Shown in pieces: positions 1 to 11,031 of a DNA stretch of 64,000 bases. The stretch's first letter is position 1; each line of letters opens with the position of its first letter. The notes under the pieces are model-generated. The model ran no database searches and was not told the DNA's origin. It worked only from the letters and a program-made list of their open reading frames with translations. This stretch comes from Paramecium octaurelia. Taxonomy: Eukaryota; Ciliophora; Oligohymenophorea; Peniculida; Parameciidae. The position numbers were made by a program, and so were the translations under genes. The DNA lies in the NCBI GenBank assembly GCA_905182995.1, contig CAJJDP010000061.1:144149-208148 (forward strand), in the 5' to 3' direction.

Positions 1-351
1 GGTAAATACTCTATAAGATCAATGGCCTTACCGAAGATTTCAATTGCAAAGTAACTGCCGTATTTGAGTGGAGTGGATGATGTAAGTATGCCCAAACGCT
101 ATAACAGGCAATACTACAAAATCCAATAACCAACCAAAGAAAAGGATCTCATTAATGATGTTAATTGAATTCAATATATTTCTTAGAAGGAAGTCTTCGG
201 TAGTCTGACATCTAATAATGAAGAACTTTACGAGGATCGTAAGCCAAAGGATCTGATAGGTGAGGATGCTTATAGATCCTATTACCATACATTTAAAAAT
301 ATAAAGAGAATTTTGGAACAGAACTAATTCGAAAATATTTAAAGTATTCAT
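1..351 (-). CDS. Membrane protein, partial (runs off the left edge)
   Basis: Unrecognised protein whose first ~78 residues are strongly hydrophobic, with at least two membrane-spanning stretches (residues ~20-45 and ~65-78). It begins MNTLNIFELV. A direct reading ends at a TGA (37-39). A 19-nt GTA...TAG segment just before it looks like an intron; removing it keeps the frame open to the edge of the window and gives a sensible continuation (RLGILTSSTPLKYGSYFAIE). I therefore treat the gene as continuing leftward. It is divergent from the LRR gene, with 78 nt between the two starts. The product cannot be named; the direct 103-residue reading is the alternative. Confidence 0.5.
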
Positions 352-429
352 AGATTATCATTGAAAATAGACTCTGTATAGACAAATTTGATTTAGAGAT
401 CTGAAAGATTAAGGATTTTGCCATGTAAA

Positions 430-2874
430 ATGGGTTTGATCAAATTGAAGGGTGATCGTAATTCACTCTCTATATAAAACTAAAAATTTGGAGACAAATA
501 TGTGGAAGTGCTTTCAGAAGGTTTAAGAACACTTCCAGCTATTCAAGATTTCAATTTTAATCATAATCGAATTAAGGAATAAGGAGCGGCATAATTAATG
601 CCTTTAATTAGCAAACAAGCTAGAAGGATTGAATTCTAAACAAATTTAATAGGAGAAAAAGGTTTAGATTCAATTTTGAAAATACTCCCTTTGTAATAAT
701 GCAAGTAAATTGAAATATAATTTAAAGGATTCAGATTTTGAATTTGGAAGACAATAATCTAGGAGATCAATTAATAATTGAATTGTGTAAAGCAATAAAC
801 AAGAATCTCTCTGTTGAAACTTTGAATATTTCCAAAAATAATATAACAAACACTGCCCATCAAAGTTTGAAATAGTTGATAGAACTCAACGATACACTAC
901 TGGAGTTGTATTTGCGTTGGAATTCAATTAAAGGTTCTGGGGGTGCAGAGATCTTCAAAGCTTTATAAACTAATAAAAATATCAAAGTGCTAGATTTTTC
1001 ATATAATCTATTAGGATGTGGAAATGTTATTGCTCCAGCTTTAAAGGATTTCATTATTGAAAATAAATTCATTCAGCATCTGGATCTGTCAGCAAATAGT
1101 TTCACTAAATCAGATTGTGAAATTATATCTGAAGCCTTGAAATAGAACCACTCAATTTATGGGTTTCATTTCAGAGGAAACTTTGGATTTGTGGATTCAA
1201 AAGGTTTCTTGATTATCGATTCGAGTATGAAGAATTTCAACTCCACACATATTGAATAGCGAATTAGAGGAGTTATGCCACATCCTAAACCTTATGATCA
1301 TGCATCGAGATTTGAGAAAGTTAAGGATGTCTGTTGGATATGTGATAACTGGTAAATGGCGACATTCGAATGGATCCCCAGTATGATTTCATTTCTATGA
1401 AATAGATTAAAGTGGAGCTTGTGCTGATGAACCAATCTTCATTCATTTTGATTATGAAGGTTATGAACCTATATTCTTAGGGAAACCTGTTGAGCATGGT
1501 CATTTCAGGACTCATAGAATGATTCCAACTGGAGATATTGAATACTTTTATACTGCCAATTCTATTTAAGTCGCAAGTCAATCTGTTCCTATAAAATAAC
1601 ACATCGAGAAATTCAGAACTAAAGTTAGCATTGCTGATTAGGTTCTCAATCTCATCATCATTAGGTTGTGAATGTTTTGATTGATGAAACCAATATAGAA
1701 TCATATCCTAAATCGAAACCTGTCATTGAAGATTGGTATCCCAATTATGATGTTTTACCAAGAACATAAGATCCCATCTACATCCCTGCCAGAAGAAAAA
1801 AGTAAAAAAGAATTTGGACATATCCAATCTCTATATGGGCTCCTAAGTATAAATTTGACACTGAGGATTTATTGCGTAAATGCTTTGAAAGAGATTGGTA
1901 ATGTTGCAAAATTTCTAAGTTTGTTAAAAAGTAAGAAGAACAGGATTAGGTTAAAGAAATTTTATGGTAAGCGTACAAACCAATGAGAGAAACCTATAGA
2001 TTTTATGCTAGTGTCAATCCTACAGGAGATGTATTTTCAATGTCTGTAAATCCAACATCTGATTTTGTTAATCAATGTCAATTGATTGATTAGAAGTAAT
2101 TGAAATTGGCTGATGTGGATCTTAAATTTATTGCAACTTGTAGTGCGTCTTCAATTGATTACAAGGGTAATTATAGAAATCCAGAGAGATCATTGGTTAG
2201 ATACCAAATGATGGAATTTTTAGTGAGAGTCTCAGATGATAAATATATTAGATTCAATCCCTAAATCAATATTGTTTAAGCTACTAAAATGATATTAGAA
2301 TAATGTATGCCACACATGTCCTAATTTGATTCTCATAAATGGAGAGCAGAGAGATACTTTGTAGAATAATGTGATGATGTATGTAAGAAATATAAGTGGG
2401 TTTTTGATTATGTTTATATCAGAAATTCATCCAGAAAGGTTAAGCCAGGTCAAGCACCTTTTATGTGCTTAGATGAACTCAAGGATATATGCAATAAAGC
2501 TAATTTATATGATGAAAACTTTGTTGAAAGGGATGTAAATCTAGCATTCAATTTATCTACACTTACATAAATTGATGAATTAGAAAGTGATAGACTATTT
2601 TAAATGTAATGGATCGAGTTTATGGAAGCCATAGCAAGGATTGCAGATAAGTACTCTCCTATTGCTATTGGAAAAAAAGAAGAAGTATGAGAATATTTGA
2701 TAATGCTAGAAAGAATGGACTTATGAGTTAAGATATCAGTAACCTCTATTTTACAAGTTAGAAGCCTTTATGGTGCATTTAATTAATAACTTAGTTGATG
2801 AAGAAACCAAAAAGAATTGGAAGTAACCTACTATTTCAATGTTTGATGAGGTTGAAGAAGATGAATATTATTGA
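430..2874 (+). CDS. Leucine-rich-repeat (ribonuclease-inhibitor type) protein
   Basis: Predicted 782-residue protein encoded by five exons; the introns (23, 25, 23 and 25 nt) restore one frame from ATG to TGA. Residues ~30-270 form RNI-type leucine-rich repeats of about 28 residues, with repeated patterns such as LNLEDNNLGD, LELYLRWNSIKGSG and IQHLDLSANSFTKSD. The remaining ~500 residues are rich in Trp, Tyr and charged residues and match no family I recognise. RNI-type repeats bind other proteins, so a scaffold role is likely. No signal peptide or membrane segment was seen. The start is the first ATG after the divergent gap; upstream ATGs are out of frame. Confidence 0.85.
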
Positions 2875-3168
2875 ATATGTAATATTTGTTTTACGTTTTA
2901 TTATTTTTATTTAAACACCATCTTAATTAAATTCTATTTAAGTATTAATTTTAGTTTTGCAGTTTCCTCATTTCAATAATAAAGCGAGCAACTTCTATTT
3001 GATAAGTATGTTAGAAAAGCAAGGAGAGTGTTCATAAAAAATATTTTGTAAAGTTATTGTTTACAAATGCTTTATCTCTTAGTGGTTATTTTATAAATGA
3101 AGTTTATATTATAGATTTAATCAATTAGTAATAAACTAGCGAATTAAAAATTATGATACCTAAAATTA

Positions 3169-3440
3169 TCATAACTCCTATTCAAAGAATATAATTATAG
3201 CAGCAATATCGTCTATTCCTTAAGTTTCAATTTTTCAGGTAGCTACAGCTTCTTAAATTATCATTTAAAATGCTCCTTATAGATGATTCCTCAATAAAAT
3301 GGATAAACTAATTCTGCAATTTTTATTACTTAAACATATTATGAAGATTAATCATCCAAAAATATCCTGAGTCCATCAGAGCCTAATACAATAAATAAAC
3401 CCTCGGTTTTTACCAAAATTTAAGCCAACACTACTTGATT
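3169..3440 (-). pseudogene. Decayed C-terminal fragment of a PP2C phosphatase
   Basis: Reading the minus strand gives FIVLGSDGL, the metal-site motif of PP2C phosphatases (compare FIVVASDGVW in the intact PP2C at 17693-19019). It is followed by about 35 residues aligned to the same region and then GIDDIAAIIIFF, matching the C-terminal DDITCIVIFL. The frame is broken between the two motifs: a +1 shift follows ELVYP, and a TGA (3235-3237) stands where the intact paralogue has Trp. The N-terminal two thirds, including the DGHG motif, are absent. This is best explained as a gene relic. An intact gene with unusual introns is less likely because no GTA...AG segment removes both breaks. Confidence 0.65.
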
Positions 3441-3464
3441 ATTGTAATGAAAAAAAATAAATAA

Positions 3465-3674
3465 ATATAAAATTGTGATTAGTTATAAAATTAGTTTAAA
3501 AGAAAATTAGATAAAAAATTGCCTGCTGTCGGATTCGAACCGACGCGGAGTAGGCTCCAGCAGATCTTAAGTCTGCCCCCTTAACCAGCTCGGGCAAACA
3601 GGCTGTGATGCTAATTTCTAATTTCCATCTATATAATTATCCTTTCATAATAAATTCTTTCTTATAATAAATTA
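3465..3674. repeat. Duplicated tRNA-Leu unit, copy 1
   Basis: About 210 bp almost identical to 4273-4483, differing at only a handful of positions plus one 1-nt indel. The unit contains the complete tRNA gene with ~55 bp on its downstream side and ~70 bp on its upstream side. The copies are direct repeats about 0.8 kb apart, which indicates a recent segmental duplication. Confidence 0.9.
3521..3603 (-). tRNA. tRNA-Leu (anticodon UAA), copy 1
   Basis: An 83-nt type II tRNA with a 7-bp acceptor stem (GCCTGTT with AGCAGGC, one G-U pair), an anticodon stem GCAGA/TCTGC around the loop CTTAAGA, a long variable arm, and the T-arm GTCGGTTCGAATCCGAC carrying the box B promoter. The anticodon UAA reads the Leu codon UUA, which is frequent in this AT-rich genome. 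It is not one of the special Gln tRNAs that read UAA/UAG. Downstream, the minus strand has a T6 run, a typical polymerase III terminator. No intron and no encoded CCA. Confidence 0.95.
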
Positions 3675-4272
3675 AAAGTGCAAAGCAAGAAAGTCACTTA
3701 TTCATTATAGTTTAGTAAATTACAGTTAATAGAATAAATTTATAAGAAACCAGGTTAAGTCAAAGCTTAAAACTTCTTTTATATATTTTATGTTTAGAGA
3801 ACAAAGCTTACTATAATAAAAAAAAATCTTCCAAATCGAAAAATCAAGAAATGCTAAGGTTGTTTATTTAGCTTTTCTATTATGGCTTGACCAAAGTTAA
3901 TAAATCAACAATATTCTTGTTTTTAATAATAATCCATGCCTGGCTTGAACTTGTTTTTTGTTCTTTGATATCTAAATATATTTAGAACAAGCTTAAATAA
4001 TTAATTTCTTTTGAAATTTTTTTTAGTAAGCATTAAATATTTTACTTTCTCCAAAAGTTAATTGATATTTTATAATCTTTACAATTTTAAAGCTCAAACT
4101 TATATCTAGATATGTAAACTTCACCTCAGTATTTTAGAATGACAATATTGATTTGGATTTTTTATAATAAAATTAGGAATTATTGAGATCCATTCAAATA
4201 TCAATTATCCATCCTAATCTTATTTAGTTGAACTTAACATAAAACCATTAAAAATGAAATATATATATATAT

Positions 4273-4483
4273 ATATAAAATTGTGATTAGTTATAAAATT
4301 AGTTTAAAAAGAAAATTAGATAAAAAATTGCCTGCTGTCGGATTCGAACCGACGCGGAGTAGGCTCCAGCAGATCTTAAGTCTGCCCCCTTAACCAGCTC
4401 GGGCAAACAGGCTGTGATGCTAAATTCTAATTTCCATCTATATAATTATCCTTTCATAATAATTTCTTTCTTATGATAAATTA
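4273..4483. repeat. Duplicated tRNA-Leu unit, copy 2
   Basis: Second copy of the unit at 3465-3674, in the same orientation. It abuts an (AT)n tract at its left boundary, which may have helped the duplication. Differences from copy 1 lie only outside the tRNA. Confidence 0.9.
4330..4412 (-). tRNA. tRNA-Leu (anticodon UAA), copy 2
   Basis: Identical over all 83 nt to the copy at 3521-3603, including the box A-like D-arm, the box B T-arm and the downstream T-run. The tRNA is unchanged while the flanks have a few substitutions, which suggests that both copies are under selection or were duplicated very recently. Confidence 0.95.
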
Positions 4484-5079
4484 TCAGAATGGTGAATAAT
4501 TCTAAAGAAATTCATTTTAAAATTATATTTTGCTTAATTAATTTTATCTTACAATTGAATTTTCAAAAGAAAAAATCAATGAAAATAGCTAAAAATTGGA
4601 AATGTAAATCTACAATCGATAACTTATTCAATATAGTAATTAAGATTTTGCATAATTCATTGGATATTTTTGGTTCTTATTCATTACATTAATTCAAATT
4701 GACAATTTGATAGTGAAAAATTTATTTTACTTTTCACAGCAATTCCAGTTTTGAATATTCAAAATGAAAGAACTTAACGCAAAAATTTTAATCGTTGGAA
4801 AAATTAGATAATTCTTACAATAAATAGACTTAGAGAAGAAGATATCTAATTTTAATATTATTAATTGAGATAATTAATGATTATTTTATATATCAAAGAA
4901 ATGAAGAAAGTTGCTATGTATGATTCAATAATTATAGATTGAAAGCAATATTGGTCTTTTTCTATTATTTAAAAGTTTATCATAATGAAAGTTTTAAGCA
5001 TTGTAATTATAAATAATGAATAAATATAAGTAAAAAACTTTTATTATTCATAAGGATTTATAATAGATAAATATGCTTA

Positions 5080-7368
5080 TCATTTGTGCATTTTTTCTTA
5101 CTTTCTTGCCTTTTGCAATTGTGTAACTTTATTCTTTGCTCTTATGTAAGCCAAAGCATCTTGGTCAACGTCATCCTATTCTGAAGGATCATTGATTGAA
5201 TACTCTTCCTCTTTTTGATTAACAAGTGGATTGTTGATATCTTGCAATGTTAATCCATATTTTTTAAGAAAATGCTCCTCGAATTTTTAAACCAAAGCTT
5301 ATTTAGACTAAAGTGTATAAGTCTATAGATACTTGTATGATAGTTTAATCTATTAAGATAATTTCAGATTTCAGATTTTTGATATTTTCTTAGTTTTATT
5401 TTAGTTCCTTTTTTAACTCCTTAAGCTCTTTCAAAGTTAAATATTCTTCTTCATCAATAATACCTTGGGCAATTTCCTATAAAGTTATAACATTTTATCT
5501 TACCTCTTAATTTTTATTCAATTGTTTTTACTCAATAACTCCTTTCTTTTTTTCAATCTTAGATTTAAGTTGGATTGAAACTTCTGATAAAGAGATTATG
5601 CTATCCTTCTTTTCTTTCAATTGATTCTAATGATAGAACTTATAATTGTTACAATATTTTCTAATATCTGTTGATTAATTGAAGAACCCTCTTTATTCTT
5701 AAAATCAGTAAAAGCTTACTATTTATCTACATTAACTATTCTCTTTTCAATAGTAGATTCCTTATTTGGCTCTGTAATTTAACTCTCTTTTCTGATTTCT
5801 TATTATGTCTTTTCATCCAATTGTTTGAATTCATCCTTAGGAATATTGACTAAATTCTCTATATTGGTTGTTGGCTTAGCATCCTTTCTCGCCTTACCCA
5901 AACCAAATCCATTTTTATTTTCTTCATATCCAACTGGATCTACTGTTTTAACCTAGTCACTCTTCTTCTTTGAAACATCAGGCTCTTTTTCTGCTCTAGG
6001 AACGTAATTTTTATTTTCCAAATCTTTAACTAAATTTCTATAGAGATTCCTAAATTGGAAGAATAATTCTTTGACTTATCTTAAGGAATCGATATCAATA
6101 TCTTCAAGTTCCCCATTCAAAAATTGTTAAGCTATCTATTATTATTTGTATTATTGTTCAGGTGTATATGGTTCATATTATATTCTACCTCTATTTGCCA
6201 ATGTATCATGCATAGCTAATTCTTATCTCAGATCTTTGATTTCTTTTTCATATTTTTTTATCAATACTTATGGATCCAAATTAACTCTAATGGAGGATTC
6301 ATTAGTAACCTTCATCATTCTTTATGCAAATTTCAATGTAGATATAGTTTCTTCCAATTAATTTTTCTCCGGCCATATATTAGCAATCATTACTGTCTTA
6401 CTATTTCCTCCAATTGAATCTTTGAGAAGATTTGTCAATTTGCTTTGTCTATAAGGAATGTGATCCCTTTATTTCTCTGATAATGCAACGACTACTTATT
6501 CTAAAAATGAGAGTGATTTATTGATAAATTAGGCTTCCAATAGAGTCCTACCTTCAGATCCTGTTTTCTTTGTTCTTTCAGATCCTGCCAGGTCCACCAA
6601 ATTCAATTTGCTTATTATAACTTTTTCAGCTGATTCAACTCTAGATCTTATTTCCAAATGTACTGTAAATACACAATGAGATCTCGATGATGCTTTATTG
6701 AGTTTATGTTCACTGATTGTCCTATTAGTTTCTCCTTCAAATAATTATGCTATTGCATCTTCTTCTGTTTAGCACTTTTTGATTGTCAACCCTTTGACTT
6801 ACACATAACCATTGTTGTCTTCCTAGATAGCCAAACCAGTGCTATTGTAAGTTGTTTATACATTTACTTCTGATCTCCTCCAGCCAATAAATCATACATC
6901 ATTTCGTTATATATCTCCAAATATGAAACTCCTACAGTAATTTATTATTCATATCTGGCTTCTATTTCTTGAAACAATAAACTTATGCATCTTGGCATCA
7001 TTCCTCTGTATTTATAATCAATCTGAGATCCCATCATTGTAAATGTCTTCCCTGCCCCTGTTTATCCATACGCCATTATTGTTCCAGAATACCCTCCAAG
7101 AGCACTGTGTATTAATTCTTTTCCGCATATATCAAACACAACCTCCTGACTTGCATTCTAAAGAACCTTATCAAAGGTAAATCCCCAATCTTCTTACTAA
7201 TGATTCACAAATCCTTTCAATTGTTAAAACAATATTCTTACCTTATTCAGCTGATTTTGGTATATTGATTGCTATATGTCCAGTATTCTCATTGATATTT
7301 ATATTTTTATAAGCAAATTCTACTGTTGGTCTTGTCCGGACGATGACTTTTATTGGAGTTTTAACCAT
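5080..7368 (-). CDS. KIF9: Kinesin-9 family motor protein (KIF9-like)
   Basis: Predicted 718-residue kinesin encoded by six exons (introns 28, 26, 26, 27 and 25 nt). The N-terminal motor (residues ~1-350) has the ATP P-loop GQTGAGKT at ~92-99, switch I ASSRSH and switch [14 protein letters not shown]. Segments such as [20 protein letters not shown] and VSYLEIYNE match the kinesin-9 subfamily closely. The C-terminal half is a Gln/Glu/Lys-rich coiled coil ending with [15 protein letters not shown] and a basic tail. Kinesin-9 proteins act in motile cilia, at the central pair or axone­mal doublets, so a role in beat control or axonemal transport is inferred. The first ATG is directly followed by the start of the motor's first beta-strand. 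Confidence 0.93.
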
Positions 7369-7784
7369 TTTTATATCAATAATATATATTATTCTCTAAT
7401 TATATAATTTTATGAACTAAGCACAATTTTGTTTTACGACTATAATCTGTTCAATAAATATTCAGTATATACATCGTAAATAACAAACTAATTACTCAAT
7501 TTATATCAATCAATAAATCTTATGAAAGATCGATAGCCATCATTAAAATAGTATATTATTAACTTTAATAAATGATATCATTGTGGCAAAGGAATACTAA
7601 AAATTAATTTTACTTCTTGATTGTGGAAAATGGTAAGGTTTATCTGCTTTAATTATTGGATAAAAATTTAAATTTATTTACTTGAAATGAAAAAATAATG
7701 ATGTGTATTAACGGTTATATAATTGATTATATAAACAATAATTATCAAATTAGTAATACAGAGATATTATTTAACAAATTTAAT
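7369..7784. other. Intergenic, nothing recognised
   Basis: AT-rich spacer between the kinesin start and the end of the next minus-strand gene. It should carry the kinesin promoter. No conserved element or RNA gene was seen. Confidence 0.6.
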
Positions 7785-8739
7785 TCACCAATCCCACCAA
7801 CTTTTTCTGATTCGAACAACTCCTTTTCTCTCATTGTTAAAATTAGTATCATTAGAAAATCTTACTTTCTTTTAATTTTTATTTTTAAACACAGTATGAC
7901 TCGATTTTATTGAACTTTTACTCATTGATATACTTCTTTAGGAAAGAGATCTATTCTTTTTTAATATGCTTTTAACGCTTTTTTGAGTCTTATGACTCCC
8001 GCTTTGACTTCTTTCATCTTATGAATAATAATCACTAAACATTTTTTCAAAAGCTTCCAACTATTTCACTTTTTTTGAATAAACAGATTTTTATGTTCCA
8101 TAGCTTGCATTATTACTTTATAACTCCTCTCTTTGTACCATAATTTTCTTTAAAGCAGACTTCTTCATCATATCAGATTTTGGAGATATTTGTTAATCTT
8201 TCTATGTTGGGGTTTTGGATATTTAAGATTTCTGAGAAACAGTATCAGCATCTGGCTTTTTAGGTGCAAATTAAGATGTCTGTCTTGGTAAATAAGGATT
8301 CGATGTTTATTAATGGTTAGGCACTTCTGATTAGGATTGTTTCATTGAATTTTGGAATGAAAATTAGTTATCAAGTGCTTACTCCTTCAAATTTTATTCT
8401 TCTTTTTGTTTCATCTCTAATAATTATTGTTCCTGCAATTTTCTAAGCTCCTCTTCTTCCTATTGTCTTCTTAAAATATGTTTAATATTACATCTATTAT
8501 ATTTTATATCTAATTTCAAGCTTAATATCGTTTTCAAAGCGGTTTTTTCTATCAGTGTGTGTTGGTAGAGAGGCTATTTCTTTAGTTTTAATGAAGCAGG
8601 GTTGCTTTTAGGAGACGTAACAATTATTTTCTTCTGCAATTGAATCCTCCTTAATCAACAATTGCTAAGACAAATAAGGATCAGTCTTAGATTCTCTATC
8701 AGATTCTTGTCCTTTATTGATTTTGTTTCTAGTCATCAT
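7785..8739 (-). CDS. Basic, low-complexity protein with a PP1-docking-like motif
   Basis: Predicted 310 residues from two exons (one 22-nt intron). There is no known domain. The middle (~95-150) is a Glu/Gln-rich helix (RQQEEEELRKLQEQQ). The C-terminal third is rich in Ser and Lys with phosphorylation-prone stretches such as SILKKNRSLSQRS. Near residue 280 lies KKVRFS, which fits the RVxF consensus by which proteins dock on protein phosphatase 1. A role as a PP1 regulator or scaffold is an inference from this motif alone. The protein ends WWDW. There is no signal peptide or membrane segment. Confidence 0.75.
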
Positions 8740-9015
8740 TGTGTATTCTCTATCATTCTCTTATTGTTTGCATATATTTTAGCAAGTACCCATTTTATAT
8801 TTTTAATGAATATGTAAATTTCAGTTTATTTTATTAAATCATCTTCTAAATTATTTGATTCATCATTTTTCAACCCAGGTCTTTTTGGACCATTTTTTGT
8901 TATTACTATTAAACAATAATTAAATTTCTCCAATTTATTGATGTATGATATAACAAACTAGAATTTTAAAATAAATCGAATAAGTACAAGTTAATATACT
9001 AAAAATTAAATTATA

Positions 9016-9411
9016 ATGTAGAAATCAAGTGTTGGTCCTAAATTACTGCTCTAACTAACCATAAGAGTAGGGCCATATGATGATACTGTGCCAGATGAAC
9101 AGTTTTGCTAAGGGTTCGATCAAACTAGCATAATCAAAGAATAACAAAGGTATGATGCAAAAGGAAGACAGATAGCAAAAGGCAAAAATTACTCAATAGA
9201 ATTTGATAACTATGTCACAATTTGTGTTTATGACCCAAACGATGAAGTCTTATAAATCAAGGAAACTCTTTCTCAAATTTCCAATCTTGATATGATGAAG
9301 ATTAACTTCAGAAACCAGCATAATATGAACAACAAATAATAATAAACTGACTAATAAATAAGGCCAATTTTGAAAAGAAAAAACTCACCACATCCGAATA
9401 TCTAGAGATGA
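9016..9411 (+). CDS. Conserved-looking hypothetical protein, 131 residues
   Basis: Single-exon frame of 131 residues using seventeen or so TAA/TAG codons as Gln. The first ~90 residues look globular and beta-rich (SVGPKLLLQLTIRVGPYD; YSIEFDNYVTICVYDPND). The tail is Gln/Asn-rich and disordered, ending in a basic stretch. I recognise no family. The balanced composition of the N-terminal part and a clear ATG-to-TGA frame argue that it is real. It is convergent with the kinase at 9636-10484. Confidence 0.65.
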
Positions 9412-9635
9412 GGATGAAATTTGAGTTTATTTACAATTTTGATGCTATTTGTATTTAATTATTCTTCTAGAGATTTTTAATCGAAAAATATATTTGTTTT
9501 TTATAACATATTTATTAAAACCAAAATTTGACTGGCTATTGCTCATTTATACTAAAAATTTAGATGAGTTTTCAAAGATGGCTTATTTCAATACAATTTA
9601 CTTCATATTAAACAAATGGTTAATCAAAATAAATA

Positions 9636-10484
9636 TCACTACTTAGTTAAATATATGCTGAGTTATTGGGGTAATTGTGTTACAGAATATTGATTACTTT
9701 TAAACCAATCCTCTTGCATAGCTTCCTCTATTGTGTATCTCTCATTGGGATCAGCACACAATAATCTCTATATGTAATTCTTAAATCCAACATCTGGTTT
9801 TTTTGCTTCGAAAATCTTCCAAAATTTATCCCATTCTTTATTTTTTATAAAATTCCAAAATTTATCTTATCTCTATGGATGAGTGCTTAGGAATGGTCGA
9901 TAACCCATACACAGAACAAAAAAGAGGACTCCCAATGAAAATATATCACACTTTTTTGCATCATAATTCTCATTTAAACCGACTTCAGGAGCAGTATAGC
10001 CTTCGCTTCCACCTCTTAATTTAGTATTTGGTTGATTTGCTACTATTGCAAATCCGAAATCACAAAGTTTTATTATGAAATTCTTTGAAATAAGTGCATT
10101 TTCAGGTTTGATGTCTCCATGCACAATATTCATTTAATGTAAATATTTAACAGCACTCATTAGTTAATTTACAATTGATTTTATAATTCTTATATCAAGT
10201 TGTAGATCAATCAATCTTACAAGATTACCAAATGGCATATATTCAATTAATATACAACTACCATCTGTAGAACTTGCAAAGAATTATACTATGTGTTCAT
10301 GATTCAAATGATATAAAAGTCGGATTTCCTGTTAAAAATTAAATTTGTGTTGTAAATCCTTAAAACTTGTTAACTTCAATGCATATTCTTTTCCATCACA
10401 TTTGCTAATTACTTTATACACAATGGAATCAAAGCCTTTTCCAATTATTTCTTTATTATTAAACTCGAAGTTTTACGAAAACAT
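9636..10484 (-). CDS. Protein kinase with HGD catalytic loop (CAMK/NEK-like)
   Basis: A compact 282-residue intronless Ser/Thr kinase that is essentially only the catalytic domain. Visible motifs are: glycine loop IGKGFDSIVYK (starting near residue 15), lysine in YALKL, catalytic loop HGDIKPENAL, metal-binding DFGFA, an APE motif and the subdomain IX DIFSLGVLF. The catalytic loop has Gly in place of the usual Arg (HRD to HGD), so it is a non-RD kinase, whose activity usually does not depend on activation-loop phosphorylation. All catalytic residues (Lys, Asp, Asn, DFG Asp) are kept, so it should be active. The family beyond the general eukaryotic kinase fold is uncertain. Confidence 0.9.
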
Positions 10485-11031
10485 TTACAAATTAAATTGG
10501 AAGGGCTTTTAATGCATTTATTATTATATATAATTAAAATATTATTAGTACATAGGTAAAAACAACACATTACAAGTTCTCAATATTTCCAATTAATTAA
10601 AAATATTAATTGGAATTCTCATTTTAAGATCAATAATTCAGATCTACGAATAAAGAATTCTAATTAAATTTTATGTGAATAATAAATGTATAATCATTTA
10701 ATTCAATTAAAAAAATGCTTTAATAATATGATGAACTAAAGCTAAATGTGATTAACAATAATAAATTTGAAATCCAATTGAATAAAGTTACATACTACTA
10801 GTGTGGATACTTGAATGTATCCTAAATATGTCTACACTAATCATTCATATGCGATTAACAATATCTTGATAAATATCTCAAAAGTAATAAAGTTTAGGAA
10901 CATTATCTAATATTATCATAAGTGATTTAATGAATACTGAAAACAATCTTAGACATTTGAATTTTTGATAAGTAAAATTACTTGAATACAAATAAATAAC
11001 CATATTTTTATATTAAATCTAGTTAATATTT
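10485..11031. other. Divergent intergenic region with a nested hairpin
   Basis: A 547-nt AT-rich spacer between the divergent kinase and dual-specificity phosphatase genes, so it should contain both promoters. It carries the palindrome at 10799-10839 described separately. No other element was seen. Confidence 0.6.
10799..10839. repeat. Nested inverted repeat
   Basis: An inner perfect stem GGATAC/GTATCC flanks a 6-nt loop. An outer perfect stem TAGTGT/ACACTA encloses it with an 11-nt bulge on one side. It lies in the middle of the divergent spacer. It may be a regulatory site or chance; nothing shows that it is transcribed. Confidence 0.55.

Larger units (their letters stand above)
2875..5079. 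other. Gene-poor 2.2-kb stretch
   Basis: AT-rich DNA between the 3' end of the LRR gene and the 3' end of the kinesin gene. It holds a decayed PP2C fragment, two tRNA-Leu genes inside a duplicated ~210-bp unit, and a short (AT)n run at about 4259-4276. The spacer between the two units (3675-4272) and the stretch 4484-5079 contain only short open frames with no recognisable motif. This is unusual for such a compact genome, where most gaps here are under 500 nt. Confidence 0.7.

Noticed and set aside
4489-4692. 67-residue plus-strand ORF next to the second tRNA copy
   Set aside because: AT-driven composition (Lys, Asn, Ile, Phe), no motif, not flanked by any exon-like sequence; most likely chance.
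9449-9646. 65-residue hydrophobic plus-strand ORF
   Set aside because: It overlaps the 3' end of the minus-strand kinase and reflects AT-rich non-coding sequence.
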